NCBI RefSeq assembly: GCF_044761665.1
Contig: NZ_JBIWCW010000002.1
Location: 186,001 to 250,000, forward strand
Length of the DNA stretch: 64,000 nt
From: Peribacillus sp044761665
GTDB taxonomy: Bacteria > Bacillota > Bacilli > Bacillales > DSM-1321
Direction of reading: 5' to 3'
The translations under genes were made by a program, and so were the position numbers. Shown here piece after piece: positions 7,910-16,119 of the stretch; positions within the stretch are counted from its first letter, which is position 1, and each line of letters begins with the position of its first letter. The notes below the pieces were generated by a model. It did not search any database, was not told where the DNA came from, and saw nothing but the letters and a program-made list of their open reading frames with translations.

Positions 7910-9202
7910 ATGATGAATTTAACGATCTCCAATTTAGAAAACATGAAATTAAAAGATCTCTATGAACATGCACGTGAATATAAAGTTTCTTATTACAGCA
8001 AGCTGTCAAAAAAAGAACTCATATTCGCGATATTAAAAGCACAAGCCGAGCAAGATGGCCTTCTATTCATGGAAGGTGTTTTAGAGATAATCCCTTCCGA
8101 GGGCTTTGGTTTCCTTCGTCCGATCAATTATTCTCCAAGCTCGGAAGATATCTATATTTCTGCTTCTCAAATCCGCAGATTTGATTTGCGTAATGGAGAT
8201 AAGGTATCAGGAAAGGTTAGGCCACCGAAAGAAAACGAACGGTATTATGGATTACTGCATGTTGAAGCCGTTAATGGCGACAATCCGGAATCCGCTAAGG
8301 AACGAGTCCATTTCCCAGGATTAACACCATTGTATCCAAATAGGCAGATCAAATTGGAAACAACACCGAAGAACTTATCCACAAGAATTATGGATGTCCT
8401 TGCCCCTGTCGGCTTTGGGCAACGTGGTTTGATTGTGGCGCCTCCAAAAGCGGGTAAAACGATGTTGATTAAAGAAATGGCCAATGCCATTACAACCAAT
8501 CACCCTGAAGCGGAATTAATTGTCTTACTAATTGATGAACGCCCTGAAGAAGTAACGGACATTGAACGTTCTGTGGCTGGTGACGTTGTCAGTTCGACAT
8601 TCGATGAAGTGCCGGAAAACCACATCAAAGTGGCTGAACTGGTATTGGAACGGGCCATGCGTCTTGTTGAGCACAAACGGGATGTTATCATTCTAATGGA
8701 TAGTATCACCCGTTTGGCACGTGCTTACAACCTGGTTATTCCCCCAAGTGGTAGAACATTATCGGGTGGGATAGATCCGGCTGCATTCCATCGGCCGAAA
8801 CGGTTCTTTGGAGCAGCAAGGAACATTGAAGAAGGCGGTAGCTTAACTATTCTTGCTACAGCATTGGTAGATACAGGTTCGCGTATGGATGATGTCATTT
8901 ATGAAGAATTTAAAGGTACGGGTAACATGGAGCTTCACTTAGATCGTTCTCTTGCTGAAAGACGCATATTCCCAGCCATTGATATACGTCGCTCGGGTAC
9001 GCGTAAGGAAGAGTTGTTGATTCCGAAAGATCGCTTGGATAAACTTTGGGCCATTCGCAAAACTATGTCCGATTCCCCTGATTTTGCTGAGAAATTCCTT
9101 CGCCGTCTAAAACAGACAAAAAGCAATGAAGAATTTTTCAGTAAATTGGATGAAGAGATGTTAGAAATGAAAAAAGGCTCATCAAGTTTAAAGAGGTCTT
9201 GA
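7910..9202 (+). CDS. rho: Transcription termination factor Rho
   Basis: A 430-residue hexameric RNA helicase that ends transcription at Rho-dependent sites. An N-terminal Rho_N helical domain (about 5-45) is followed by a cold-shock-like RNA-binding domain (about 55-130, with GFGFLRP) and a RecA-like ATPase. The P-loop is APPKAGKT with K183; LLIDERPEEVTD, Walker B LMDSITRLARAYN and LSGGID of the RNA-contacting loop are present. The start is ATGATG; only a weak ribosome binding site (GTGGTG) precedes it. The weak site and long leader agree with the low, autoregulated Rho level known in B. subtilis. Confidence 0.97.
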   Translation: MMNLTISNLENMKLKDLYEHAREYKVSYYSKLSKKELIFAILKAQAEQDGLLFMEGVLEIIPSEGFGFLRPINYSPSSEDIYISASQIRRFDLRNGDKVSGKVRPPKENERYYGLLHVEAVNGDNPESAKERVHFPGLTPLYPNRQIKLETTPKNLSTRIMDVLAPVGFGQRGLIVAPPKAGKTMLIKEMANAITTNHPEAELIVLLIDERPEEVTDIERSVAGDVVSSTFDEVPENHIKVAELVLERAMRLVEHKRDVIILMDSITRLARAYNLVIPPSGRTLSGGIDPAAFHRPKRFFGAARNIEEGGSLTILATALVDTGSRMDDVIYEEFKGTGNMELHLDRSLAERRIFPAIDIRRSGTRKEELLIPKDRLDKLWAIRKTMSDSPDFAEKFLRRLKQTKSNEEFFSKLDEEMLEMKKGSSSLKRS

Positions 9203-9220
9203 AGAGATAAAAACAAAATG

Positions 9221-9249
9221 TTGCACAACGACTTTTAAATTGCTATAAT
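9221..9249 (+). promoter_or_regulatory. Strong sigma-A promoter of rpmE
   Basis: TTGCAC (9221-9226), 17-base spacer, TATAAT (9244-9249). The transcript would carry a leader of roughly 100 nt before rpmE. Confidence 0.8.
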
Positions 9250-9279
9250 GAGTTCATGTGTTTGTTTTTACAATAAATG

Positions 9280-9298
9280 TGAGGATGCATTTTCCTCA
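9280..9298 (+). promoter_or_regulatory. Hairpin in the rpmE leader
   Basis: TGAGGA pairs with TCCTCA around a 7-base loop, inside the approximately 100-nt leader. Ribosomal protein leaders for L31 are known in Firmicutes; whether this is one cannot be told by eye. Confidence 0.35.
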
Positions 9299-9353
9299 TC
9301 TTGAAGTATATAACTCTGTTTCGAATGATTCAGGGCAGAAGGAGCTGAAAAGA

Positions 9354-9554
9354 ATGAAAGCTGGAATTCACCCAAATTATAAACTATCAAAAGTGATTTG
9401 CTCTTGCGGAAATACTTTTGAAACTGGTTCAGTTAAAGAAGAAATCAAAGTTGAGACTTGTTCAGAATGCCATCCATTCTACACTGGTCGTCAAAAATTC
9501 GCTGAAGCTGGCGGACGTGTTGATCGCTTCAACAAAAAATACGGTATTAAATAA
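9354..9554 (+). CDS. rpmE: 50S ribosomal protein L31, zinc-binding form
   Basis: A 66-residue large-subunit protein beginning MKAGIHPNYK. The two cysteine pairs CSCG and CSEC mark the zinc-binding C+ form, as opposed to the zinc-free RpmE2 paralogue used during zinc shortage. AGAAGGAG precedes the start at 9354; an in-frame opening from 9258 is non-coding leader. Own strong promoter, leader hairpin and terminator make it a single-gene unit between rho and tdk, as in B. subtilis. Confidence 0.96.
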   Translation: MKAGIHPNYKLSKVICSCGNTFETGSVKEEIKVETCSECHPFYTGRQKFAEAGGRVDRFNKKYGIK

Positions 9555-9569
9555 GCCGGACTTTCAAAA

Positions 9570-9602
9570 AACAGGCAAGTATTCTTCTTGCCTGTTTTTT
9601 CT
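9570..9602 (+). terminator. Rho-independent terminator after rpmE
   Basis: CAGGCAAG pairs with CTTGCCTG around loop TATTCTT, followed by a run of T. Confidence 0.93.
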
Positions 9603-9690
9603 TTTGAAAATTAATTAGATTTTATATATAAAACCGGGTCCAAAAAAATTATGGCCAAGGGATCGACAGGTGGAAGGAGTAGCTGTTTCC

Positions 9691-10296
9691 ATGTATGTAA
9701 TGAAACAAACAGGCTGGATCGAGGTTATTTGCGGAAGCATGTTTTCAGGTAAGTCTGAGGAATTGATTAAACGGGTCAGCCGTGCTCAATTTGCAAAAGA
9801 GAGTATAGCGGTTTTTAAACCGGCTATAGATAATCGCTATGCGGAAGAGGCTGTTGTATCACATAATGGTTCCTCCGTGATGGCAAAACCGATTGCCCAT
9901 TCAACAGATATATTTAAGTATCTGGATCAGCCCTTGGATATTATTGCTATAGATGAAGTTCAATTTTTTGATCCTGAAATCATCGGGGTTGCCCAGCATC
10001 TTGCGGACAGCGGTTATCGAGTGATCATGGCTGGACTAGATCAAGATTTCCGGGGTGAACCATTCGGCCCTATGCCTACCTTGCTTTCGCTTGCTGAATC
10101 CGTTACAAAGCTACAGGCTGTATGCGAAGTATGTGGGTCACCTGCAAGCAGGACACAGCGGCTAATCGATGGATCACCGGCCTCTTATGATGAACCGGTC
10201 ATTCTTGTTGGTGCATCGGAATCATATGAGCCACGTTGCCGCCATCATCACGAAGTTCCTGGTAAGCAAGCCGTAGAGGTAAAAGAAGAAATGTAA
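9691..10296 (+). CDS. tdk: Thymidine kinase
   Basis: A 201-residue class II thymidine kinase that phosphorylates thymidine in the salvage path. The P-loop GSMFSGKSEEL, the DEVQFFD Walker B region and a zinc-ribbon lasso (CEVCG and a late Cys/His cluster in CRHHH) are present. The start at 9691 gives MYVMKQTGW, matching the family N-terminus, with GGAAGGAG about 12 nt upstream; a GTG at 9670 is possible but lacks a site. A strong terminator follows. Confidence 0.95.
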   Translation: MYVMKQTGWIEVICGSMFSGKSEELIKRVSRAQFAKESIAVFKPAIDNRYAEEAVVSHNGSSVMAKPIAHSTDIFKYLDQPLDIIAIDEVQFFDPEIIGVAQHLADSGYRVIMAGLDQDFRGEPFGPMPTLLSLAESVTKLQAVCEVCGSPASRTQRLIDGSPASYDEPVILVGASESYEPRCRHHHEVPGKQAVEVKEEM

Positions 10297-10306
10297 GGTT
10301 ATGCAA

Positions 10307-10342
10307 TGCCCTAAGAACCGATGAGGTCTTAGGGCATTTTTT
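10307..10342 (+). terminator. Rho-independent terminator after tdk
   Basis: TGCCCTAAGA (10307-10316) pairs perfectly with TCTTAGGGCA (10327-10336), then six T. Confidence 0.95.
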
Positions 10343-10446
10343 ATTGGTGTAAGCATGACCTGGAAGAGAATTGAAGAAAGATAAACCTCCATTTTGGGAA
10401 TGCTGAAGAGGAAGCGTTTAAAGACATAACCAAATGGAGGTAAATT

Positions 10447-10899
10447 ATGAAAAACACCTTACTTTTTTTGGCAGCTACTTTTCTTAGTATATTGACAGCT
10501 TGCGGCCAAAATGACAATGCGTTAAATAATGATTCAGAATACAGAGATCAAACCAGAGATGGGCATGAATTCGTGGGTAATCATCCGAAGAATGTATCTC
10601 GTGATTGGGATAATGAAGCGGAAAGGCCTTCCGATCAGCTCTTGAACACACCTCATCACACATCCAACAATTCTCCATCAATGGGGCAAGAAGTAGACAA
10701 AATCCGTGCCGCCATAAAATCGGAAACCGATTATGAAACTGGGATGGTATGGCATAACGGGAATACGATTCATGTGACGGTTCTCACCAAGGGGAAAATT
10801 AAGACGGATGAGGAGAGAAAAAGAGAAAAGAAAAGAGTGGAAGACATTATAATAAGGGCTGTGCCGCAATATAACATAGATGTGAAGTTAAAGAAATAA
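10447..10899 (+). CDS. Small lipoprotein, possibly YhcN/YlaJ-like
   Basis: A 150-residue protein with a lipoprotein signal peptide: hydrophobic residues 5-17 and the lipobox LTAC with C19. A polar linker (about 20-80) leads to a C-terminal alpha/beta segment (about 83-148, VDKIRAAIKSETDYE to VPQYNIDVKLKK) that resembles the sporulation lipoprotein YhcN/YlaJ domain in pattern; this is tentative. TGGAGG precedes the start. It stands alone between the tdk terminator and the prfA promoter. I could not identify a sporulation sigma site before it. Confidence 0.7.
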   Translation: MKNTLLFLAATFLSILTACGQNDNALNNDSEYRDQTRDGHEFVGNHPKNVSRDWDNEAERPSDQLLNTPHHTSNNSPSMGQEVDKIRAAIKSETDYETGMVWHNGNTIHVTVLTKGKIKTDEERKREKKRVEDIIIRAVPQYNIDVKLKK

Positions 10900-10918
10900 C
10901 CACAAATTAGAATCCGCT

Positions 10919-10948
10919 TTGACGTTGTTTATTCACCTATACTATAAT
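10919..10948 (+). promoter_or_regulatory. Sigma-A promoter of the prfA operon
   Basis: TTGACG (10919-10924), 18-base spacer, TATAAT (10943-10948). Confidence 0.75.
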
Positions 10949-11011
10949 TAACCTTAGAAGTGGGCTCGAATGAGGCACTGAATTAATTATATGTAGTAAA
11001 TAAAAAGATCC

Positions 11012-11041
11012 TTCCAATCTCATGTAAAGTAGAGATTGGAA
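11012..11041 (+). promoter_or_regulatory. Leader hairpin before prfA
   Basis: TTCCAATCTC (11012-11021) pairs perfectly with GAGATTGGAA (11032-11041) around a 10-base loop, ending 7 nt before the prfA ribosome binding site. There is no U-tract. It may affect translation or mRNA stability. Confidence 0.5.
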
Positions 11042-11060
11042 AACTTAAGAGGTGAATGAC

Positions 11061-12131
11061 TTGTTTGATCGATTGCAAGCGGTAGAAGATAGATATGAAA
11101 GACTGAATGAACTTTTGAGTGACCCGGAAGTTATTAATGATACAAATAAGCTAAGGGAATTTTCCAAGGAACAAGCTAGTATACAGGAAACGGCTTCAAC
11201 GTATAAAGAATATAAAGAGGCCCGAGACCAACATAAGGAAGCAAAAGCGATGCTCGACGATAAACTAGATGCGGATATGCGCGAAATGGTGAAAGAGGAA
11301 ATCAGTGAACTTGAATCCACAATCCAGGCACTTGAGGAAAAACTGAAGATATTGCTCATTCCCAAAGATCCTAACGATGATAAAAACGTTATTATGGAGA
11401 TTCGTGGGGCTGCAGGTGGAGATGAAGCGGCTTTATTCGCCGGAAGCCTTTATCGGATGTACAGCCGTTTCGCTGAGGTGCAGGGCTGGAAAACGGAAGT
11501 AATCGAAGCAAGTCCTACGGGTCTGGGTGGTTACAAGGAAATCATCTTCATGATTAACGGAAATGGTGCCTATTCCAAATTGAAGTTTGAAAACGGGGCA
11601 CATCGTGTTCAACGCGTACCTGAAACGGAATCCGGTGGACGCATTCATACATCCACTGCAACGGTTGCCGTTTTACCGGAAGCGGAAGAAGTGGAAATAC
11701 AAATCCATGATAAGGATGTTCGTGTAGATACCTTTGCATCCAGTGGACCAGGAGGACAAAGTGTTAATACGACCATGTCGGCGGTCCGGTTAACCCATAT
11801 CCCGACGAATACGGTAGTATCTTGTCAGGACGAAAAATCGCAAATCAAGAACAAGGAAAAGGCGATGAAAGTCTTACGGGCTCGCGTTTACGACAAAATC
11901 AATCGAGAAGTACAGGCAGAATATGACCAAAACCGGAAGCTTGCAGTGGGTACGGGGGATCGTTCTGAACGAATCCGTACGTATAATTTCCCTCAAAACC
12001 GTGTTACTGACCATCGTATTGGCTTAACGATTCAAAAGTTGGATCAAATAATGGAAGGTAAGTTAGATGATGTTGTGGACGCATTAATTATGGAAGATCA
12101 ATCATCAAGGCTGGAAAATGCAGATGAATAA
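11061..12131 (+). CDS. prfA: Peptide chain release factor 1
   Basis: A 356-residue class I release factor reading UAA and UAG. The recognition PxT region appears as PETESGG and the catalytic GGQ sits in SSGPGGQSVNT, the site methylated by PrmC. I prefer the TTG start at 11061 (giving MFDRLQ, as in B. subtilis, 356 residues) because AGAGGTG lies 6 nt before it; the GTG at 11052 is part of that ribosome binding site. It overlaps prmC by 14 nt, consistent with coupled translation of factor and modifying enzyme. Confidence 0.96.
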   Translation: MFDRLQAVEDRYERLNELLSDPEVINDTNKLREFSKEQASIQETASTYKEYKEARDQHKEAKAMLDDKLDADMREMVKEEISELESTIQALEEKLKILLIPKDPNDDKNVIMEIRGAAGGDEAALFAGSLYRMYSRFAEVQGWKTEVIEASPTGLGGYKEIIFMINGNGAYSKLKFENGAHRVQRVPETESGGRIHTSTATVAVLPEAEEVEIQIHDKDVRVDTFASSGPGGQSVNTTMSAVRLTHIPTNTVVSCQDEKSQIKNKEKAMKVLRARVYDKINREVQAEYDQNRKLAVGTGDRSERIRTYNFPQNRVTDHRIGLTIQKLDQIMEGKLDDVVDALIMEDQSSRLENADE

Positions 12132-12993
12132 ACCGGTTGTGAAAGTATATGAAGCCCTAAAGTGGGCTTCTTCTTTTTTAATGGACAATGATCGTGATGC
12201 CAATGCAGGAGAGCTTCTGCTACAACATTATTTAAAGCAAACACGTTCCCAGCTGCTGGCAAACCTTCATGATGAACTGAGTACAGAGGATTTTGAACTG
12301 TTTAAGGAAGGAGTTACCCAACATGTAAAAGGGAAACCGATTCAATATATAATGGGTAGCGAAGAGTTTTATGGGCGTACCTTTCTCGTGAATGAAGAGG
12401 TGTTGATTCCTAGGCCAGAGACGGAAGAATTGATTTATCATACAGTCCGAAAGCTTCCAAGCATTTTTAAGGGAGATCAGAAGCTGTATATGGCAGATAT
12501 CGGGACGGGTAGTGGAGCCATTGCCATAACGATGAAGCTTGAGGAGCCGGGTTTAGAAGTGACGGCCACGGATATCGCGGCCCCTTCCCTTGAAGTGGCG
12601 AGGAAGAATGCTGAATTACTAGAGGCCGATGTGCAATTTCTCCAAGGCGACTTACTACTGCCCTTTATCCAGGGAAATAAGAAGTTGGACATCCTCTTAT
12701 CCAATCCTCCATATATCCCGAATGAAGATGAAAAGATGATGTCCATGGTCGTAACTGAACATGAACCACATCGGGCTTTGTTTGCAGGTACAGATGGGTT
12801 GGATTTTTATCGACGTTTTATGGAGCAATTGCCCCAAGTACTGCAAGTGCCTGGGCTCATTGGTTTTGAAGTGGGTGTAGGGCAGGGCAAGGCTGTGGCG
12901 GGGCTTTTGAAAGAAACGTTTGTACAGGCTGAGGTTTCTATTGAAAATGATATTAATGGGAAAGATCGAATGGTCTTTGCTGTATTGAGTTGA
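12118..12993 (+). CDS. prmC: Release factor glutamine N5-methyltransferase
   Basis: A 291-residue SAM-dependent methyltransferase that methylates the GGQ glutamine of release factors 1 and 2. After an N-terminal helical substrate-binding domain (about 1-85), motif I appears as DIGTGSGAIAI and the catalytic NPPY as LSNPPYIPN. The start overlaps the end of prfA; ATG at 12118 follows AAGG at good spacing, and a second ATG at 12124 is also possible. A terminator follows within a few bases of the stop. Confidence 0.95.
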   Translation: MQMNKPVVKVYEALKWASSFLMDNDRDANAGELLLQHYLKQTRSQLLANLHDELSTEDFELFKEGVTQHVKGKPIQYIMGSEEFYGRTFLVNEEVLIPRPETEELIYHTVRKLPSIFKGDQKLYMADIGTGSGAIAITMKLEEPGLEVTATDIAAPSLEVARKNAELLEADVQFLQGDLLLPFIQGNKKLDILLSNPPYIPNEDEKMMSMVVTEHEPHRALFAGTDGLDFYRRFMEQLPQVLQVPGLIGFEVGVGQGKAVAGLLKETFVQAEVSIENDINGKDRMVFAVLS

Positions 12994-12995
12994 TT

Positions 12996-13021
12996 CGTCT
13001 CCGATGGGGACGGATTTTTTT
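12996..13021 (+). terminator. Rho-independent terminator after prmC
   Basis: CGTCTCC (12996-13002) pairs with GGGGACG (13006-13012) across a 3-base loop with one G-U pair, then a T-run at 13015-13021. Confidence 0.75.
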
Positions 13022-13124
13022 GTGAAATTCTTTTTTAGAGAAGGAAATCTCACCCTCATTCATATTTACTAGTTTAAGATAGCCGGGAGTTGGCGAGACT
13101 ATTTTGTATGAGGGGGCGAGAGTA

Positions 13125-13907
13125 ATGAAAACTAAGAATTTAGCCATTATTTATCTATTAATCTTAACAATAGGAACGATTGTAAGTATATATTTGCCAA
13201 AAGTAGAGGCAGTCGGGACTGAAGCGACAAAGGTCATACCGGATGAAGCCATACGTCTTCGGATACTGGCTAACAGCGATAAGGAAGAAGACCAAGCTGT
13301 TAAACGCCTGATTCGTGATGAAGTGAATGCCGATATTACGGAATGGGTAAAAGAGCTTTCTTCATTGGATGAAGCGAGAGAAGTGATTCGATCCCATCTA
13401 CCTGATATCCAGGAAACAGCCAGGAGAGTGATTCAGGAAAATGGTTTGGAACAGTCGGTGACCGTTGATTTTGGCCAAGCTAAGTTTCCGACCAAGCTTT
13501 ACGGACAGTTCCTCTATCCTGCAGGTGAGTACGAAGCCGTGATCATTACACTTGGTGAAGGGGAAGGAGCTAATTGGTGGTGTGTCTTATTTCCTCCATT
13601 ATGCTTCCTTGATTTTTCAAATGGTACGGCAGTAAGTCAAAGTCCCATCGTAGAGGAAGAACCAAAGGAAACGGTGACTGCCGAAAAAGTGGAGGTATCC
13701 GCAGTTGTAAAAGACACCAATGCACGAGCGAATGATGGGATAACCGAAAAAGAGACAGAAAAGGGTAGAGAAGAAGAGGACGAGGAAGTTGAGGATGAGG
13801 ATTTGACTGCCTCTGCTAAGCCGGACAAACAAGTTTATGATGGGGAAAATGAACCTGAAGTTGAAGTGAAATCATTATTTGCGGAAATTTTCCACGAGAT
13901 TTTTTGA
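13125..13907 (+). CDS. spoIIR: Stage II sporulation protein R
   Basis: SpoIIR is made in the forespore and secreted into the intermembrane space, where it triggers SpoIIGA to process pro-sigma-E in the mother cell. A signal segment (about 5-25) leads to the conserved core with IRLRILANSDKEEDQ and ANWWCVLFPPLCFL (about 148-162). The start at 13125 follows GAGGGGG; a TTG at 13104 is less likely. The 260 residues exceed the 224 of B. subtilis because an acidic low-complexity linker (about 175-247) separates the core from a hydrophobic C-terminal end. I could not read a sigma-F promoter with confidence. Confidence 0.93.
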   Translation: MKTKNLAIIYLLILTIGTIVSIYLPKVEAVGTEATKVIPDEAIRLRILANSDKEEDQAVKRLIRDEVNADITEWVKELSSLDEAREVIRSHLPDIQETARRVIQENGLEQSVTVDFGQAKFPTKLYGQFLYPAGEYEAVIITLGEGEGANWWCVLFPPLCFLDFSNGTAVSQSPIVEEEPKETVTAEKVEVSAVVKDTNARANDGITEKETEKGREEEDEEVEDEDLTASAKPDKQVYDGENEPEVEVKSLFAEIFHEIF

Positions 13908-13910
13908 ACG

Positions 13911-13935
13911 CGGGGGCAATTGCCCCCGATTTTTA
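13911..13935 (+). terminator. Rho-independent terminator after spoIIR
   Basis: CGGGGGC pairs with GCCCCCG across AATT, followed by ATTTTT. Confidence 0.88.
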
Positions 13936-13958
13936 GTTTAGAAAAAGGAAATTCGTAC

Positions 13959-14258
13959 ATATCCACAGGCTTATTAACAAAATATCGAAAAAATCAGTCT
14001 TTAATGTCTAATATCCACAATATTATCCACAGTTTAACTGTAGTTACCCACAATTTGTGGATAACACTTGAATAATGTGTATACATCTTTTATACTTTCA
14101 AAGTATCTTTTCAGAAAAAACCAGATTATAAGGCTAAAAAACGTTTATACTAAAGCAATTACCTAAAATTAGAAAAGTAAAAAAGTGAAGGTGTTAATAA
14201 TGGAAACGAAAGTTTGGTTAGTGGATAAAAATGTGGATAATTTACAAAGTTATCCCCA
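13959..14258. promoter_or_regulatory. DnaA-box cluster spanning the spoIIR-ywlC gap and the 5' end of ywlC
   Basis: Eight nonamers match TTATCCACA with at most one mismatch. Forward: 13959-13967 (ATATCCACA), 14011-14019 (ATATCCACA), 14023-14031 (perfect), 14044-14052 (TTACCCACA), 14250-14258 (TTATCCCCA). Reverse: 14056-14064 (perfect), 14220-14228 (AGTGGATAA) and 14232-14240 (perfect). Three lie inside the first codons of ywlC. A DnaA-binding cluster upstream of ywlC is known in B. subtilis, where such clusters titrate DnaA or regulate transcription. This is not an origin: no dnaA or dnaN lies here. Confidence 0.85.
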
Positions 14259-15249
14259 GATCATACAATCGGCCGAATTATTAGGGGCCAATCAAGTGGT
14301 TGCCTTTCCGACTGAAACCGTTTACGGGTTGGGAGCTAATGCCAAAAGTGATGAGGCGGTAAAAAAAGTGTTTGAAGCAAAGGGGCGACCAAGTGATAAC
14401 CCATTAATCGTTCATGTAGCTTCTGAAGAACAATTGATCGAGATAGTTGAAGAGATTCCGGAGAAAGCAAGAAAATTGATGGCTGAATTTTGGCCGGGTC
14501 CATTGACTTTGATTATGAAAAGAAAACCAGGACAGCTGTCAAATATAGTGACAGCTGGCTTAAATACAGTTGCGGTAAGAATGCCAGATCACCCGATTGC
14601 CCTTGGTCTTATTAACGCGAGCGGTTTGCCCATAGCAGCACCAAGTGCGAATACTTCGGGGAAACCGAGCCCGACTTCCGCTAAGCATGTCGAAGATGAC
14701 TTAGTCGGTCGAATTGCCGGTATCGTGGATGGTGGTGTAACCGGGGTAGGGGTTGAATCCACTGTGCTTGACTGTACCGTAGATGTCCCCGTTATATTAA
14801 GACCTGGTGGGGTGACGTTCGAACAAATCGAAGCGGTCATCGGTAGGGTTAGGCAGGATGTCGCTTTGAAACATAAGGACGCGGCGCCAAAAGCTCCGGG
14901 CATGAAATATACACACTACGCACCGAAAGCGCCTCTATATTTAGTGAAAGGAAATCAAGCCTTTCTTCAAAAACTTGTGAATGAAAAAAGAAGCGATGGA
15001 TTAAAAGTCGGTGTAATTAGTTCTACTGAACATCAACATGAATATGAAGCGGACTATGTCATAGCACCTGGATCATTGGCAGATTTACACACGGTTGCAG
15101 CAGGGTTGTATGATACTTTAAGACAATTCGATGCACTTGATACGGATATCATCTTTAGTGAAATGTTTCCGGAGTCGGGAATTGGAGTTGCTGTTATGAA
15201 CCGGCTAGTTAAAGCTGCAGGTCATCAAACCATCGAGGAAGACATGTAA
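14200..15249 (+). CDS. ywlC: L-threonylcarbamoyladenylate synthase, Sua5/YwlC type
   Basis: A 349-residue enzyme that makes threonylcarbamoyl-AMP from threonine, bicarbonate and ATP, the precursor of the t6A tRNA modification. The N-terminal YrdC domain has VVAFPTETVYGLGANA, KGRPSDNPL and APSANTSGKPSPT. The C-terminal Sua5 domain begins after the SPG-like KAPGMKYTHYAP linker. The start at 14200 follows AAGGTG; GTG at 14185 is upstream of it. Its promoter region and first codons carry DnaA boxes, so expression may respond to replication status. Confidence 0.94.
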   Translation: METKVWLVDKNVDNLQSYPQIIQSAELLGANQVVAFPTETVYGLGANAKSDEAVKKVFEAKGRPSDNPLIVHVASEEQLIEIVEEIPEKARKLMAEFWPGPLTLIMKRKPGQLSNIVTAGLNTVAVRMPDHPIALGLINASGLPIAAPSANTSGKPSPTSAKHVEDDLVGRIAGIVDGGVTGVGVESTVLDCTVDVPVILRPGGVTFEQIEAVIGRVRQDVALKHKDAAPKAPGMKYTHYAPKAPLYLVKGNQAFLQKLVNEKRSDGLKVGVISSTEHQHEYEADYVIAPGSLADLHTVAAGLYDTLRQFDALDTDIIFSEMFPESGIGVAVMNRLVKAAGHQTIEEDM

Positions 15250-15291
15250 GTACCCAACACATAGGATTCAAGATTTATCTTCTATTTCTTT

Positions 15292-15325
15292 TCGGACATG
15301 CATAACATGTAGTAGGCACGTCCGA
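15292..15325 (+). promoter_or_regulatory. Hairpin directly before the mntP ribosome binding site
   Basis: TCGGAC (15292-15297) pairs with GTCCGA (15320-15325); after an A/C mismatch, TGC pairs with GCA. The G-run of the ribosome binding site starts at 15326, next to the hairpin base. It does not resemble the yybP-ykoY manganese riboswitch often found before mntP. Confidence 0.5.
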
Positions 15326-15336
15326 GGGGGGTTGGA

Positions 15337-15903
15337 ATGGATACAGTTACTGGAGAAATAATCACCTTATTGCTCATGGCGTTTGCATTAGGGATGGACG
15401 CTTTTTCAGTCGGACTTGGAATGGGTATGTTCAAGCTAAGGTTGAAGCAGATTTTCTTCATCGGGCTGACAGTCGGCTTTTTTCATGTTTGGATGCCCCT
15501 GCTTGGAATGGGGGCGGGTCGGTTCATTTCTGATAAATTTGGAACTTTTGCTACATATGCAGGCGGTCTTTTGTTAATTATTCTTGGCATCCAGATGTTC
15601 TTACCTGGAAAGGTGGGTGAATCAGGGGATAGAGAAAGCAACCTGCTAGCTCCGGTTGGAAAAGGGTTGTTCATTTTTGCATTAGGAGTGAGCCTGGATA
15701 GCTTTTCGGTAGGGTTGACACTGGGGATTTATGGGGCGAAAACAATCGTGACCATTCTATGCTTTGGATTGGCTGCCACTCTTTTAACATGGGCGGGACT
15801 TCTGCTTGGGAGAAAAATGCAGGGTTTGTTGGGAGTGTACAGTGAGATTCTTGGTGGGAGTATTCTATGTGCATTTGGCCTAAAGCTATTATTCTCCTTT
15901 TAG
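15337..15903 (+). CDS. mntP: Manganese efflux pump MntP
   Basis: A 188-residue membrane protein with about six helices, two homologous halves each carrying an acidic motif: GMDAFSVGLGMG in the first and SLDSFSVGLTLG in the second. These aspartates mark the MntP (DUF204) family exporting Mn2+. Ribosome binding site GAGGGGGG, ATG at 15337. It corresponds to B. subtilis ywlD between ywlC and ywlE. A hairpin precedes it and a terminator follows. Confidence 0.92.
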   Translation: MDTVTGEIITLLLMAFALGMDAFSVGLGMGMFKLRLKQIFFIGLTVGFFHVWMPLLGMGAGRFISDKFGTFATYAGGLLLIILGIQMFLPGKVGESGDRESNLLAPVGKGLFIFALGVSLDSFSVGLTLGIYGAKTIVTILCFGLAATLLTWAGLLLGRKMQGLLGVYSEILGGSILCAFGLKLLFSF

Positions 15904-15934
15904 ACAGTATTCATTTCCTATCTTTTTACCCTCT

Positions 15935-15967
15935 AACTGTTCCGATATACCGGAGCGGTTTTTATTT
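15935..15967 (+). terminator. Rho-independent terminator after mntP
   Basis: AACTGTTCCG pairs with CGGAGCGGTT through two wobble pairs, then TTTATTT. Confidence 0.75.
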
Positions 15968-16119
15968 GTAATATACATAGGTCAAAAGGTTTATAAAATT
16001 GCCTTATTTTATTCGCATTAGTGGGAATTTTTATGTTATTTTAATTATGAGTAGGTTTATAGATGGACTATTCAAAATGGATCTATGCCTTATAATGAAT
16101 AAAAAAGGAGGCGTTACTT

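Noticed and set aside
13959..14064. A replication origin
   Set aside because: DnaA boxes are present, but there is no dnaA, dnaN or origin-type AT-rich unwinding block; a cluster at ywlC is known away from oriC.
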